Shown here one piece after another: positions 36,253 to 45,156 of a DNA stretch of 53,951 nucleotides (position 1 is its first letter; each line of letters starts with the position of its first letter). Location: NCBI GenBank assembly GCA_009774245.1, contig VSNM01000037.1:1-53951 (forward strand). The letters run 5' to 3'. The translations under genes and the position numbers were made by a program. This DNA is from Lachnospiraceae bacterium. Lineage in GTDB: Bacteria > Bacillota > Clostridia > Lachnospirales > Lachnospiraceae. The notes below the pieces were generated by a model. It was not told the DNA's origin, did not search any database, and saw nothing but the letters and a program-made list of their open reading frames with translations.

Positions 36253-37782
36253 ATGGAAAATATAAGAGAATATGGTGCTTTCTTTGCAAATTTGACACAT
36301 GATAATTATGCAAGGCTCGGAAAACCTTTTAGGACAAAACAGAATTGTTATTATTATGATACAGGCACTGGAAAAGTCCTTCAGTGCAAGGAAAATGTAT
36401 ATAAGATTTTGTTACACTTATTTTCTGGTAAGAGTTTTGAGAGGCTGGAAGAGTGTGGAATTAATAACAGAGATTTGCTGGCAGCTTTATCAGAAATTAA
36501 AGAAGCGGTAGAGAAAGAAAATATCTTACAGGCACCAGAAGTAAAAGGCTTTCATGGAAACCATATAGAGTCGCTTGAAGAATGTATAAATGAAGACTTG
36601 GGACAGATTACACTTGAATTAACAGAGAGATGCAATTTAAGATGTGAATATTGTATTTATGGGGCAGAGAATGACGTATTTAGAAATTTTGGCAATCAAG
36701 ATATGTCTTTTGAAACTGCAAAAAAAGCGATTGATTATGGAGTGGCACATTCGGGCGATGAATTGGCAGTTACATTTTATGGGGGAGAGCCACTTCTCAT
36801 GTTTGATTTATTAAAGCAGTGTGTTGAGTATTGTCAGGGAATAAAAAATAAAAAAATAAACTTTGCCATAACATCAAATTTGGTTCTTATGGATGAAGAA
36901 AAGGCTAAGTATATAGCTAGTATACCAGATTTTGTAGTGACATGCAGCCTGGATGGTCCAGAAGAAATACAAAATCGTTATCGAAAATTTCCTAATGGAA
37001 AAGGCAGTTTTGATATTGTCATGCAAGGTTTAAAGAATATTACAATGGCATTAGGCAAAGAAGCCGCTACACGATTAAACTTTAGTATGGTAATGACTCC
37101 GCCCTATGGGGTTGAAAAGTTTGATGTAATACAGAATTTTTTCAATTCATTAGAATGGTTGCCTAAAAATACAGTTAAGAATGTAGCCTATGTCCAATAT
37201 GGAAAAATTAAAGGGGAAAATGAGGATGAATATCGGAAATTAACAGTTGAAGAAATTGATCCGATTGGAGTATGGTCAGAAAAGCATATTAATGGTGGAA
37301 AAGAACTTGAGCAAGGAGGAATTTTTACTGCAAAAAAAATAGAGGATACTTTGATTAGAATCCATTTAAGGAGATTGCATGATAAGCCAATGGATACATT
37401 TTCATTCAATGGTTGCTGTATACCAGGCAGCAGGAGAATTTATATAACTGCTGATGGTAAATTTAAAATTTGCGAAAGAATTGGACTTTCCCCATATATA
37501 GGAGATGTTGATAATGGTGTAGATATTAATATTGTTAAAAAACATTATATACAAGATTTTATGAATGAATCTGTGAAATATTGTAATAATTGTTGGGCAG
37601 TTCATCTGTGTAGTGTATGTTATTCAGAGTGTTACAATGAGAATGGAATAGAAATTGAAAATAAACATGCATTATGTAATTCACAACGTTTTAACATGGA
37701 AAGAGGATTGATACAGTATCATGAAATATTAGAACATGATCCGGAATCGTTAGACTATATCAACCGTTTGGAAATTAGATAA
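36253..37782 (+). CDS. Radical SAM/SPASM peptide maturase
   Basis: The protein is 509 residues from ATG 36253, nine bases after AAGGAG. It has a RiPP-recognition-like N-terminal region (1-110), the radical SAM triad CNLRCEYC (Cys 127, 131, 134), a TIM-barrel core with F-Y-G-G-E-P-L-L, and a C-terminal SPASM domain with several Cys groups (G-C-C-I-P-G, C-E-R-I, then Y-C-N-N-C and C-S-V-C-Y-S-E-C). Such enzymes install thioether (sactionine or ranthipeptide) links in Cys-rich precursors such as the one encoded next. It is the first gene of an operon whose promoter looks AgrA-dependent. Base composition is clearly more AT-rich than the ICE backbone, consistent with separate acquisition. Confidence 0.9.
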   Translation: MENIREYGAFFANLTHDNYARLGKPFRTKQNCYYYDTGTGKVLQCKENVYKILLHLFSGKSFERLEECGINNRDLLAALSEIKEAVEKENILQAPEVKGFHGNHIESLEECINEDLGQITLELTERCNLRCEYCIYGAENDVFRNFGNQDMSFETAKKAIDYGVAHSGDELAVTFYGGEPLLMFDLLKQCVEYCQGIKNKKINFAITSNLVLMDEEKAKYIASIPDFVVTCSLDGPEEIQNRYRKFPNGKGSFDIVMQGLKNITMALGKEAATRLNFSMVMTPPYGVEKFDVIQNFFNSLEWLPKNTVKNVAYVQYGKIKGENEDEYRKLTVEEIDPIGVWSEKHINGGKELEQGGIFTAKKIEDTLIRIHLRRLHDKPMDTFSFNGCCIPGSRRIYITADGKFKICERIGLSPYIGDVDNGVDINIVKKHYIQDFMNESVKYCNNCWAVHLCSVCYSECYNENGIEIENKHALCNSQRFNMERGLIQYHEILEHDPESLDYINRLEIR

Positions 37783-37845
37783 ACCGTATATTATAGTGTA
37801 AAACTGCACTTTAATATAAATTTGCTATGAAGGGAGGTGTGTGGT

Positions 37846-38052
37846 ATGAAGTTAGTTAATCCTGTAGGAAGAACTGTTGCAACTGGTGTAGATGCTAAGT
37901 ATGGAGAGATGAGAGCTTGTATGTGTTCCAGCGGATTCTCATCAGCAAGAGGGACTGTTGACGCTTGTGGACATTGTGGCTGCAATTGCAATGGAAACTA
38001 TTCATACAATAGTTCAGATGCAGTTGGCACTAACCGTATTTCTATCGGCTAA
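37846..38052 (+). CDS. Cys-rich RiPP precursor peptide
   Basis: The 68-residue peptide starts at ATG 37846 (GGGAGG eight bases upstream). The leader-like start MKLVNPVGRTVATGVDAK is followed by a core with Cys 25, 27, 41, 44, 46 and 48 (R-A-C-M-C and A-C-G-H-C-G-C-N-C), then a Gly/Asn/Ser-rich tail. This resembles the CA_C0660-type putative sactipeptide or ranthipeptide precursors from clostridia, which also begin with L-V-N-P and pair with a SPASM maturase. The leader cleavage site may follow a residue near 20-24 but cannot be fixed. A strong hairpin attenuator follows, which would favour high peptide output. It was most likely acquired together with the maturase and exporter. Confidence 0.85.
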   Translation: MKLVNPVGRTVATGVDAKYGEMRACMCSSGFSSARGTVDACGHCGCNCNGNYSYNSSDAVGTNRISIG

Positions 38053-38082
38053 TGTCAGAAGCTGTTTTAGGGCAGTGCAATT

Positions 38083-38155
38083 CCACCCAAGTAGTAGTTT
38101 TTCTCTTGGCAAGAAAATTACTACTTAGGTGGTGGGGGGTATATCCCCCCATTTT
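38083..38155 (+). terminator. Tandem stem-loops between precursor and exporter, likely attenuator
   Basis: A long imperfect hairpin (38083-38135; CCACCCAAGTAGTA paired with TACTACTTAGGTGG) is followed by GGGGGG-TATAT-CCCCCC (38134-38150) and ATTTTT. The two stems overlap by two bases. The second is a classic intrinsic terminator, so most transcripts should end here and only some reach the ABC gene. Confidence 0.8.
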
Positions 38156-38171
38156 TAATGAGGAGGATTTT

Positions 38172-39998
38172 ATGTTTAAACATAAGTATATAAAAAATTT
38201 TATTTCCACAAAAAATACAATAGAATTTTTATGGAATGCATCAAAAAAGAATTTTACGTTACTTCTCATTTGTAATATATTAAGCGGTTTAGCAGTACCA
38301 TGTGGTTTATTAGTGTGGAAGGAATTTATTAATTCTTTAATAAATCTAAAAACAGATAAATTAGACATGGTAATTATATGGCTGTGTTTTCATGGATTAC
38401 TACAAATAATTACAGATGTATTATATTCTTGTTGTACTTATCTAAAAGATATGCAATCCGATTATGTTAATAAATATATTACAGCTAGGGTTTTAAATCA
38501 GGTTGATGAAATGGAAATGGAGCAGTTTGATGATACTATTGTATATAATAAAATGTCAAAAATAAATAATGAGGCATTGTCTCGCTCTATTAGTGTAAGT
38601 GAAAACGTAATATTACTAGTAAGAAATCTAGTAGTTCTTTTTGGAGTGATAGGGATTTTATATAGTTATAATAAAGTCTTAGTATTTGCCGTATTACTTG
38701 CATATCTACCAGTATTTTGTGTTAATAATAAAATATATGATAGGCTGCACAATATATACAATGCAAGAATAGAAAAGCTGCGATTGATAGAGGTGTTGAA
38801 GGAAATATATACAAAGTATGAAAACATCAAGGAAATAAGGCTATATGGTATAGAAGAATTTTTGAAAAATAAAGTTACTTCTATACTTGATAGATATATA
38901 AAACAAAACAAGTCAGTAAGAAAACAGAATTTGTGTCAATCGTCTTTGGCTAGGAGTATTCAATATATAGCAACATATGTTATGAAGTTATATGTCATAA
39001 TTGATACGTTAAGGAAAGGGAACACAGTGGGAGATATTACAATGTATATCAATTCCATTGATATACTTCAAGAATATGCAGGAAGTATTTTAAATACTCT
39101 TTCTACGATCTATAACGATAACTTATACATTCAAACACTATTTGAATTTTTGAGTAAGAACGAACTGGATGTTTCTGAACAGAAGATTTCTATTGATCAT
39201 ATTGAAACTTTAGAGTTTATAGATGTTAGTTTTAAATATCCTGGCTGTGACAAAATGGTATTGAGAAATATAAATATGCGTATTCAAGCAGGAAAATCAT
39301 ATTTGATAGTCGGGTTCAATGGGTCTGGTAAAACAACGTTAATTAAGCTATTAATTGGAATATACAAACCAACTTCGGGGACTATATTAGTTAATGGCCA
39401 AGATATTAAAAAATATGATGTTCAACAATATAGAAAACTTATCAGTGCAGTGTTTCAGGATTTTTTAAAATTGCCATTAAGTGTAAACGAAAACATTCAA
39501 ATAGGGAACATTGGTGCCATTATGGATGAGAAAGATATTAAAAAAGCATCTAAAAAAGCTGATGCGGATGAATTTATATGTAAGTTACCTAATGGATACA
39601 ATACTATATTACAAAGAGGTTGGAAGGATAGTGTTGATTTGTCAGGAGGACAGTGGCAAAAAATAGCATTAAGTAGGGCATATTTTTCTAATGCAGCTCT
39701 TATTGTTATGGATGAGCCAGCGGCTGCATTAGATGCTGCGGCAGAAGATGTTCTATATAGAAAAATATTAGAAATGATAAATAAAAAAACTTGCATAATG
39801 ATATCACACAGGTTAACGACAGCACAAGTGGTAGATTGGATATATGTAATGGATAATGGTAATTTAGTCGAAAGCGGAGATTTTGCGCAACTTATAAACA
39901 GTCATGGAGCGTTCCAGAAGTTGTATAATTTACAGGCTGAAAAGTATATGGTAAAGGAAAAAGGTGAAGATTATAATGCAAGGAATAGCATTAAATAA
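38172..39998 (+). CDS. ABC transporter (membrane-ATPase fusion) for the RiPP
   Basis: The protein is 608 residues from ATG 38172, five bases after AGGAGG. The open frame upstream reads through the attenuator hairpins and is rejected. The membrane domain (about 1-310) has roughly six hydrophobic segments, and the nucleotide-binding domain contains Walker A GFNGSGKTT, the signature LSGGQWQK, Walker B LIVMDEPAAALD and the H-loop SHRLT. There is no C39 peptidase domain at the N terminus, so leader removal must be done by another enzyme, probably the M16-type peptidase encoded next. It should export the modified peptide. Confidence 0.9.
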   Translation: MFKHKYIKNFISTKNTIEFLWNASKKNFTLLLICNILSGLAVPCGLLVWKEFINSLINLKTDKLDMVIIWLCFHGLLQIITDVLYSCCTYLKDMQSDYVNKYITARVLNQVDEMEMEQFDDTIVYNKMSKINNEALSRSISVSENVILLVRNLVVLFGVIGILYSYNKVLVFAVLLAYLPVFCVNNKIYDRLHNIYNARIEKLRLIEVLKEIYTKYENIKEIRLYGIEEFLKNKVTSILDRYIKQNKSVRKQNLCQSSLARSIQYIATYVMKLYVIIDTLRKGNTVGDITMYINSIDILQEYAGSILNTLSTIYNDNLYIQTLFEFLSKNELDVSEQKISIDHIETLEFIDVSFKYPGCDKMVLRNINMRIQAGKSYLIVGFNGSGKTTLIKLLIGIYKPTSGTILVNGQDIKKYDVQQYRKLISAVFQDFLKLPLSVNENIQIGNIGAIMDEKDIKKASKKADADEFICKLPNGYNTILQRGWKDSVDLSGGQWQKIALSRAYFSNAALIVMDEPAAALDAAAEDVLYRKILEMINKKTCIMISHRLTTAQVVDWIYVMDNGNLVESGDFAQLINSHGAFQKLYNLQAEKYMVKEKGEDYNARNSIK

Positions 39999-41148
39999 AC
40001 GAGTTAGACATTATATTTATCCAGTAGATAGTTCAGAGGAAACGTATGTTGAGCTATTGGTGAAAGTAGGATCAGAACAGGATGGTAATAATAGAGGGGT
40101 GGCTCATTTCTTGGAACATATGCTATTGGGATTTGATCGAGTATCAAAGACTGCACGTGAAAATTATGAGTATATATGGGGGAATACAAGTTTTACTTCA
40201 ACAAGTTTTAAGATTCAATTAAAAAGAGGGCAAGAAAATAGCTTAAAGAATAGCTTAAAAATTTTGCGGGATATTTGTTTGGGTAAAACATTAGATGAGA
40301 GTCTTTTTGGAATGATTTTAAATGATGTTATAGATGAATTTCATAGATTTTCATTTGATAAAAAAGAATCTGCATTGTTGCAGGAGCTATCTTATGGAAA
40401 GGCTTACTTTCCAATTGGTGAAAAAGAATATTTATATGCTTTGGATTATGGAAAAGTTTTAAGTTTTTTTAATAGATTCTATTCTAATAGCCCAATCGCA
40501 CTGGTTGTAATAGGAAATATTACATATCAGTATGTAGAAAGTTTAATTGCAGAAATATTTGGTTCCGTTAATTTTGGGGAAAGACCTTCAAGTGAAATAT
40601 TTCCGGAAGTTCAATGTAAAGAGTATTGTACCCTTGCATATAATACTGAAAAAATCTTTATGATAAAAAGAAATATGAACAATTGCAGTTTAAAAAAGCG
40701 TGTTGTTGATGATTTATCATTTATTTTTTGTGAAGATATATTAGAGAGAGTTTATTTTACTATCTTAGATAAAAAATGTGATGTGCATTGTAAGCGAATT
40801 TTTTATGATAGTGAAAGACAATATGTTTGTATACAGTTAAAGAGCGAGGATAATGCAAAAATAGAGTTGGAAAATTGGCATAACATAGGGGAAAAACTGC
40901 ATAAACAAGCTATTGAAATTTTAAGTGAAGAATTATTTGAAAAGATAAAACAGGAGTATTCTTTATGTATAGAAAAAATCAGTTGCATTACGTCAGAACA
41001 GTATATAGGTGAAATAGAAAAAAATTTTTTGTTTGAAACAGAAATATTTGAAAAGCAATTGTATATTGATATCATTACTCAGATTAAGTATCAATCAGTT
41101 TATGAAGAAGTCATAAGATTAGTGAATGAGTTAAGCAAGATGTTGTAA
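39976..41148 (+). CDS. M16-family metallopeptidase of the RiPP operon
   Basis: The protein is 390 residues from ATG 39976, eight bases after AAAGGTGA and overlapping the ABC gene by 23 bp. The inverted zinc motif HxxEH is HFLEH (His 44, Glu 47, His 48), and I-L-N-D-V-I-D-E-F-H about 70 residues later supplies the third zinc ligand. M16 peptidases normally have two homologous halves; this one is short, with one catalytic half and a shorter C-terminal half. In lantibiotic and sactipeptide clusters such peptidases remove leader peptides. I infer that role here from context. It ends the operon 74 bp before vanR. Confidence 0.8.
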   Translation: MQGIALNKRVRHYIYPVDSSEETYVELLVKVGSEQDGNNRGVAHFLEHMLLGFDRVSKTARENYEYIWGNTSFTSTSFKIQLKRGQENSLKNSLKILRDICLGKTLDESLFGMILNDVIDEFHRFSFDKKESALLQELSYGKAYFPIGEKEYLYALDYGKVLSFFNRFYSNSPIALVVIGNITYQYVESLIAEIFGSVNFGERPSSEIFPEVQCKEYCTLAYNTEKIFMIKRNMNNCSLKKRVVDDLSFIFCEDILERVYFTILDKKCDVHCKRIFYDSERQYVCIQLKSEDNAKIELENWHNIGEKLHKQAIEILSEELFEKIKQEYSLCIEKISCITSEQYIGEIEKNFLFETEIFEKQLYIDIITQIKYQSVYEEVIRLVNELSKML

Positions 41149-41153
41149 AATAC

Positions 41154-41182
41154 TTGAAAAGAGAAGTATTTATCTATATAAT
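41154..41182 (+). promoter_or_regulatory. Promoter of vanRS
   Basis: TTGAAA (41154-41159) and TATAAT (41177-41182) with a 17-bp spacer, 40 bp before the vanR ATG. A short inverted repeat (AATACTT / AAGTATT, 41149-41170) overlaps it. Confidence 0.75.
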
Positions 41183-41221
41183 AAGCTGTATATATACTTA
41201 TTTAAGTGAGGAGATGGATTC

Positions 41222-41917
41222 ATGAGTGAGAAGATTCTTATTGTTGATGATGAACAAGAAATTGCTGATTTAGTTGCCTTATATTTGGAAAATGAAAATT
41301 TTGAGGTATATAAATATTATACGGCCGAAGATGCATTGAAATACATTAAAACTGAAACATTTGATCTTGCAATTTTGGATATTATGCTTCCAAATATAAG
41401 CGGCTTGCAGATTTGTCAGAAAATAAGAGAACGATATTGTTTTCCTGTTATTATGTTGACAGCAAAATCGCAAGAAATAGATAAAATAACAGGATTAACG
41501 TTAGGTGCAGATGATTATATAACAAAACCATTTTTACCATTAGAATTAGTTGCACGTGTAAAGGCACAGCTACGAAGATATAAGAAGTATAATACCAGTA
41601 CAGAAAAAGAAGAAGAGGTTATATCGCATTCTGGGCTTCTGATTAATATAAAAACACATGAATGTATTTTAAATGAAAAAAAATTGGAACTAACACCTAC
41701 AGAGTTTTCTATTTTACGAATTCTATGCCAGAGAAAGGGAGAAGTGGTAAGTTCAGAGGAATTGTTTCATGAAATATGGGGTGATGAGTATTATTGTAAA
41801 AACAATAATACAATTACAGTACACATACGTCATTTGAGAGAAAAGATGCAGGATTCCTTTGAAGAGCCTAAGTATATAAAAACAGTATGGGGGTGCGGAT
41901 ATAAAATTGAAAAATAA
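41222..41917 (+). CDS. vanR: VanR-type response regulator (OmpR family)
   Basis: The 231-residue protein has a receiver domain (ILIVDDEQE acidic pocket, phosphoacceptor Asp in LAILDIMLP near 53, Lys in TKPF near 102) and a C-terminal winged helix (I-T-V-H-I-R-H-L-R-E-K, then Y-I-K-T-V-W-G-C-G-Y-K). It is the regulator of a glycopeptide-resistance operon, as shown by vanS directly downstream and the resistance genes beyond. The stop overlaps vanS by 11 bp. The SD is GAGGAGA seven bases before ATG. Confidence 0.9.
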   Translation: MSEKILIVDDEQEIADLVALYLENENFEVYKYYTAEDALKYIKTETFDLAILDIMLPNISGLQICQKIRERYCFPVIMLTAKSQEIDKITGLTLGADDYITKPFLPLELVARVKAQLRRYKKYNTSTEKEEEVISHSGLLINIKTHECILNEKKLELTPTEFSILRILCQRKGEVVSSEELFHEIWGDEYYCKNNNTITVHIRHLREKMQDSFEEPKYIKTVWGCGYKIEK

Positions 41918-43040
41918 AAGACCTAAGATCATAAAGATTGCTTTTATATGTATAATAACTATATGTGCTTGCATAATGATTTTCTATCTGGTTGATTACA
42001 TTTGGAATGGCAGCTTTGTAGATTGGTTTGAACATAACTATATGATTACAGAATTCAATTATATACCAGAATCTGGTCAAGATGGAATCATACACAGACC
42101 TCAATGGTATAAATTGAAATACCTTTTGTTAGGAGTCTTTATTTTAATTTGTTTGGCATGGATTATAACTGTTTTTGTAACTATTCGACTATCTGCAAAG
42201 TCCAGTCTGCAAAAAACTGTGACAATAGCGAGTGATATGATTTACAAGTACATGACACAGGAGAAACAGGCGATAGAAATATTTCCAAAGGAATATGCAG
42301 AGATTTCTACACAAATGGCAGAGATAAAGAGTGAAATGCAAAGACATGAGCAGATATTGAAAGAAGAGTCGGAACGAAAAAATGATTTAATTGCATATTT
42401 AGCACATGACTTAAAAACACCATTGACATCAATTATAGGTTATTTGAGCTTATTAAGAGAAGTGCCGGATATGCCGATAGAACAGAGGATAAAATATGTA
42501 GATATTACTTTAAAAAAATCTCGTCGTTTGGAAATACTAATTAATGAGTTTTTTGAAATCACTCGTTATAATCTTCAAAATATTGATTTAGAAAAAGAAA
42601 ACTTAGATCTTTCTTATATGCTATATCAAATGGCAGATGAATTTTATCCACTGTTGCAAGAGCATGGAAACACAATAAAACTAAATGTTCCAGAAAATGT
42701 AATGATCTTAGGTGATCCTGATAAACTTGCTAGAGTATTTAATAATATTTTAAAGAATGCCATTGCATATAGTTACCGAGATACAGAAATACAAATTTGG
42801 ATAGAGGTTGAAAGTGCAAAAACGAGAATATATTTTAAAAATTCTGGAAGAACTATACCAGCAAAAAAACTAGATTCTATTTTTGAAAAATTTTTCCGTC
42901 TGGATGATGCTAGAGGAGAAAAAACTGGTGGAGCGGGTTTAGGTCTTGCCATAGCAAAAGAGATTGTTCTTTTACATAAAGGAGAAATTATAGCAGAGAG
43001 CAATAATGAAGTGACTATATTTTGTGTTGTACTCCCATAA
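41907..43040 (+). CDS. vanS: VanS-type sensor histidine kinase
   Basis: The 377-residue protein starts at TTG 41907 inside the vanR end. There are two transmembrane helices (about residues 7-30 and 70-95) with a short extracellular loop between them, then HAMP-like linker, the DHp domain with phospho-acceptor His in YLAHDLKTPL, the N box FNNILKNAIAYS, and the G boxes GGAGLGLAIAKE. It is expected to respond to glycopeptides or cell-wall stress and phosphorylate VanR. A terminator hairpin lies between it and vanW. Confidence 0.9.
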   Translation: MKNKRPKIIKIAFICIITICACIMIFYLVDYIWNGSFVDWFEHNYMITEFNYIPESGQDGIIHRPQWYKLKYLLLGVFILICLAWIITVFVTIRLSAKSSLQKTVTIASDMIYKYMTQEKQAIEIFPKEYAEISTQMAEIKSEMQRHEQILKEESERKNDLIAYLAHDLKTPLTSIIGYLSLLREVPDMPIEQRIKYVDITLKKSRRLEILINEFFEITRYNLQNIDLEKENLDLSYMLYQMADEFYPLLQEHGNTIKLNVPENVMILGDPDKLARVFNNILKNAIAYSYRDTEIQIWIEVESAKTRIYFKNSGRTIPAKKLDSIFEKFFRLDDARGEKTGGAGLGLAIAKEIVLLHKGEIIAESNNEVTIFCVVLP

Positions 43041-43106
43041 TTCTTTAAGCAGTGCAGAACACAATCTTAGGATTTTATTAGGAATTAAATAATTTAATAT
43101 TAAAAT

Positions 43107-43157
43107 AAAGCCTGTTTGTTTTTGGTAAGATAAGTACCAAAATAGACAGGCTTTTTG
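43107..43157 (+). terminator. Hairpin terminator/attenuator between vanS and vanW
   Basis: AAAGCCTGT at 43107 pairs with ACAGGCTTT ending at 43154, and TTGGTA / TACCAA closes the loop side; TTTT follows. It lies 14 bp before the vanW ATG and overlaps its 5' leader. No separate promoter for vanW is clear, though an AT-rich inverted repeat (AATTAAATAATTTAAT) precedes it. It may be an attenuator controlling the resistance genes. Confidence 0.7.
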
Positions 43158-43170
43158 AAAGGAATGCAAT

Positions 43171-43995
43171 ATGGAAAGGAAAAGAATTACTCAAATTTTT
43201 CCATGGTTACTGCCAATTAGAAAACAAGAAAGAAAATTGGTTTTTTATCTTGGTATGACATTGGATAAAAATAAGTATGCCAACAATATATCAATGAAGC
43301 AATTGCCTTATCATGTATTTAAGTCAAGCTGCCCTATGTACAATGAAAAAACCGGATTTGATATGGTTTATCAGGAAAATAAAGTTTTCAATCTCAAATT
43401 GGCTGCTATGACATTAAGTTACTTGGTTATCGAACCACAAGAAACTTTTTCTTTTTGGAAAATAGTAAGGAAAGCGGATGATAAGGAACAATTTAGAGAG
43501 GGGTTGACTGTAACAAATGGTGTTTTAACGGCTGAATTGGGTGGTGGATTATGTCAAATGAGCAATTTGCTTTTTTGGTTGTTTTTGCATACACCACTTA
43601 CGATTGTTGAAAGACATGGGCATAGAAAAAAAGACTTTCCAGAGCCTCCGAGTGATGCACCAATAGGTGTAGATGCTGCTATTTCGGAGGGGTGGTTAGA
43701 TTTAAAAGTTAGGAATGATACAGATATTAGTTTTCAAATTGTTATTTCTTTTGATGAAAATAATATATATGGTGAAATTTTTGCAAGTGAAAAATTGAAG
43801 TACAGATATGAAATAACAAATCAAAACATTGTATATTATCGAAGCAATGATAAAATTTTTCAGGAGGTAGATATTGTTCAGAATAAAATATTAAATGAAA
43901 CACAAATAAAGGTTGAAGAAAAAAAGATTTATAGAAATTGCTGTGAAATAGGTTATGAGCTTTCTGAGAATATAGAAGTGGAAAAAAGAAATTAA
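43171..43995 (+). CDS. vanW: VanW-like protein
   Basis: The 274-residue protein has the VanW core (E-T-F-S-F-W-K-I-V, then G-G-G-L-C-Q-M-S-N-L-L-F-W-L, and H-G-H-x-K at about 145-155). VanW is found in vanB and vanG clusters, usually next to vanY; its function is unknown. It has AAAGGA nine bases upstream and is the first gene after the hairpin. There is no vanY between vanS and vanW here, unlike in the classical vanG operon. Confidence 0.85.
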   Translation: MERKRITQIFPWLLPIRKQERKLVFYLGMTLDKNKYANNISMKQLPYHVFKSSCPMYNEKTGFDMVYQENKVFNLKLAAMTLSYLVIEPQETFSFWKIVRKADDKEQFREGLTVTNGVLTAELGGGLCQMSNLLFWLFLHTPLTIVERHGHRKKDFPEPPSDAPIGVDAAISEGWLDLKVRNDTDISFQIVISFDENNIYGEIFASEKLKYRYEITNQNIVYYRSNDKIFQEVDIVQNKILNETQIKVEEKKIYRNCCEIGYELSENIEVEKRN

Positions 43996-44013
43996 ACATT
44001 TTAGGAGGAAATT

Positions 44014-45156
44014 ATGAATTTATCAGTCGCAAAAAATATACCGAATGCAAAGGAGGTAAAAGAGAAGATAGATCAGAGAATGTACGAAGAAAAATCGAAA
44101 TCAATAAAAACAGTAGCGGTTCTATTTGGCGGATGTTCTCCAGAATATAGTGTATCTTTGCAGTCAGCCAGTGCTGTGATTCAACAAATTGATCAGACTA
44201 GATATGATTTGGTTTTAATTGGAATTTCAAAGAAAGGGGAATGGTTTTTGTTTGAGGGAGATCCTCAAATAATAGAAGATGACAGTTGGTGCAATAAAAA
44301 GTATTGTGTACCTGTCTATGTATCACAAAATCGGACAGAGAGGTGTGTTGTGATTTTTAGAAATGAAAAATTAGAGAAAAAGCATATTGATGTGGCGCTT
44401 CCTATAATGCATGGCAAAAATGGAGAGGATGGAACGGTTCAAGGAGTGTTTGAATTGGCAGGCATACCCATAATAGGTTGTGGTGTTTTAGCATCTGCAT
44501 TATGTATGGATAAGGATAGAGCCCATAAAATGGTTTCAACAGTCGGTGTGTCAGTTCCAAAATCATTTACGATAAATAAATCAATGGATGTAAAAGGATT
44601 TATGAATAAAGCGAATGAAATGGGTTACCCGCTGTTTGTAAAACCTATAAGAGCTGGTTCGTCTTTTGGGATTACGAAAATATCTGATTGTAATGAATTT
44701 ATAGTAGCTTGTGAAAGAGCATTTACTTATGATGAAAACATCATTATTGAGGAATTTATAGAAGGGTTTGAAGTAGGGTGTGCTGTATTGGGTAATGAAA
44801 AATTAATTGTCGGTGAGATTGATGAAATAGAATTATCAAAAGGATTTTTTGACTTTGATGAAAAATATTCATTAAAAACTTCTTCAATTCATGTTCCAGC
44901 GAGAATTAGTGATGAAACAGCAAAAAGAATCAAAGAAACGGCGAAATTAATATACAAGTGTTTGGACTGTAAAGATTTTGCAAGAGTAGACATGTTTCTG
45001 ACAAGTAATGAGGAAATAGTATTTAATGAGGTAAATACTATTCCTGGTTTTACTTCCCACAGTAGATATCCCAATATGATGAAAGCAGCGGGCATTACTT
45101 TTAAGCAAATAGTAGAACGGTTATTAGAATTAGGAGGAGAAATTTGTGAAAGTTAA
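44014..45156 (+). CDS. vanG: D-Ala-D-Ser ligase, VanG type
   Basis: The 380-residue protein starts at ATG 44014 after AGGAGGAAA. The ligase core begins near residue 31 (K-T-V-A-V-L-F-G-G-C-S-P-E-Y) with an unusual ~30-residue N-terminal extension. Shared VanG segments include L-P-I-M-H-G-K-N-G-E-D-G-T, the A-L-C-M-D-K-D-R-A-H-K segment and F-V-K-P-I-R-A-G-S-S-F-G-I. The omega-loop E-K-Y-S-L-K-T-S is the D-Ala-D-Ser signature. The C-terminal F-N-E-V-N-T-I-P-G-F-T-S-H-S-R-Y-P is intact. It makes D-Ala-D-Ser, lowering vancomycin affinity of the wall. Overlap with the next gene is 11 bp. Confidence 0.92.
   Translation: MNLSVAKNIPNAKEVKEKIDQRMYEEKSKSIKTVAVLFGGCSPEYSVSLQSASAVIQQIDQTRYDLVLIGISKKGEWFLFEGDPQIIEDDSWCNKKYCVPVYVSQNRTERCVVIFRNEKLEKKHIDVALPIMHGKNGEDGTVQGVFELAGIPIIGCGVLASALCMDKDRAHKMVSTVGVSVPKSFTINKSMDVKGFMNKANEMGYPLFVKPIRAGSSFGITKISDCNEFIVACERAFTYDENIIIEEFIEGFEVGCAVLGNEKLIVGEIDEIELSKGFFDFDEKYSLKTSSIHVPARISDETAKRIKETAKLIYKCLDCKDFARVDMFLTSNEEIVFNEVNTIPGFTSHSRYPNMMKAAGITFKQIVERLLELGGEICES

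Noticed and set aside
38052..38171. Extended N terminus of the ABC transporter ORF
   Set aside because: The frame merely reads through the attenuator stem-loops; ATG 38172 has AGGAGG and fits the family.
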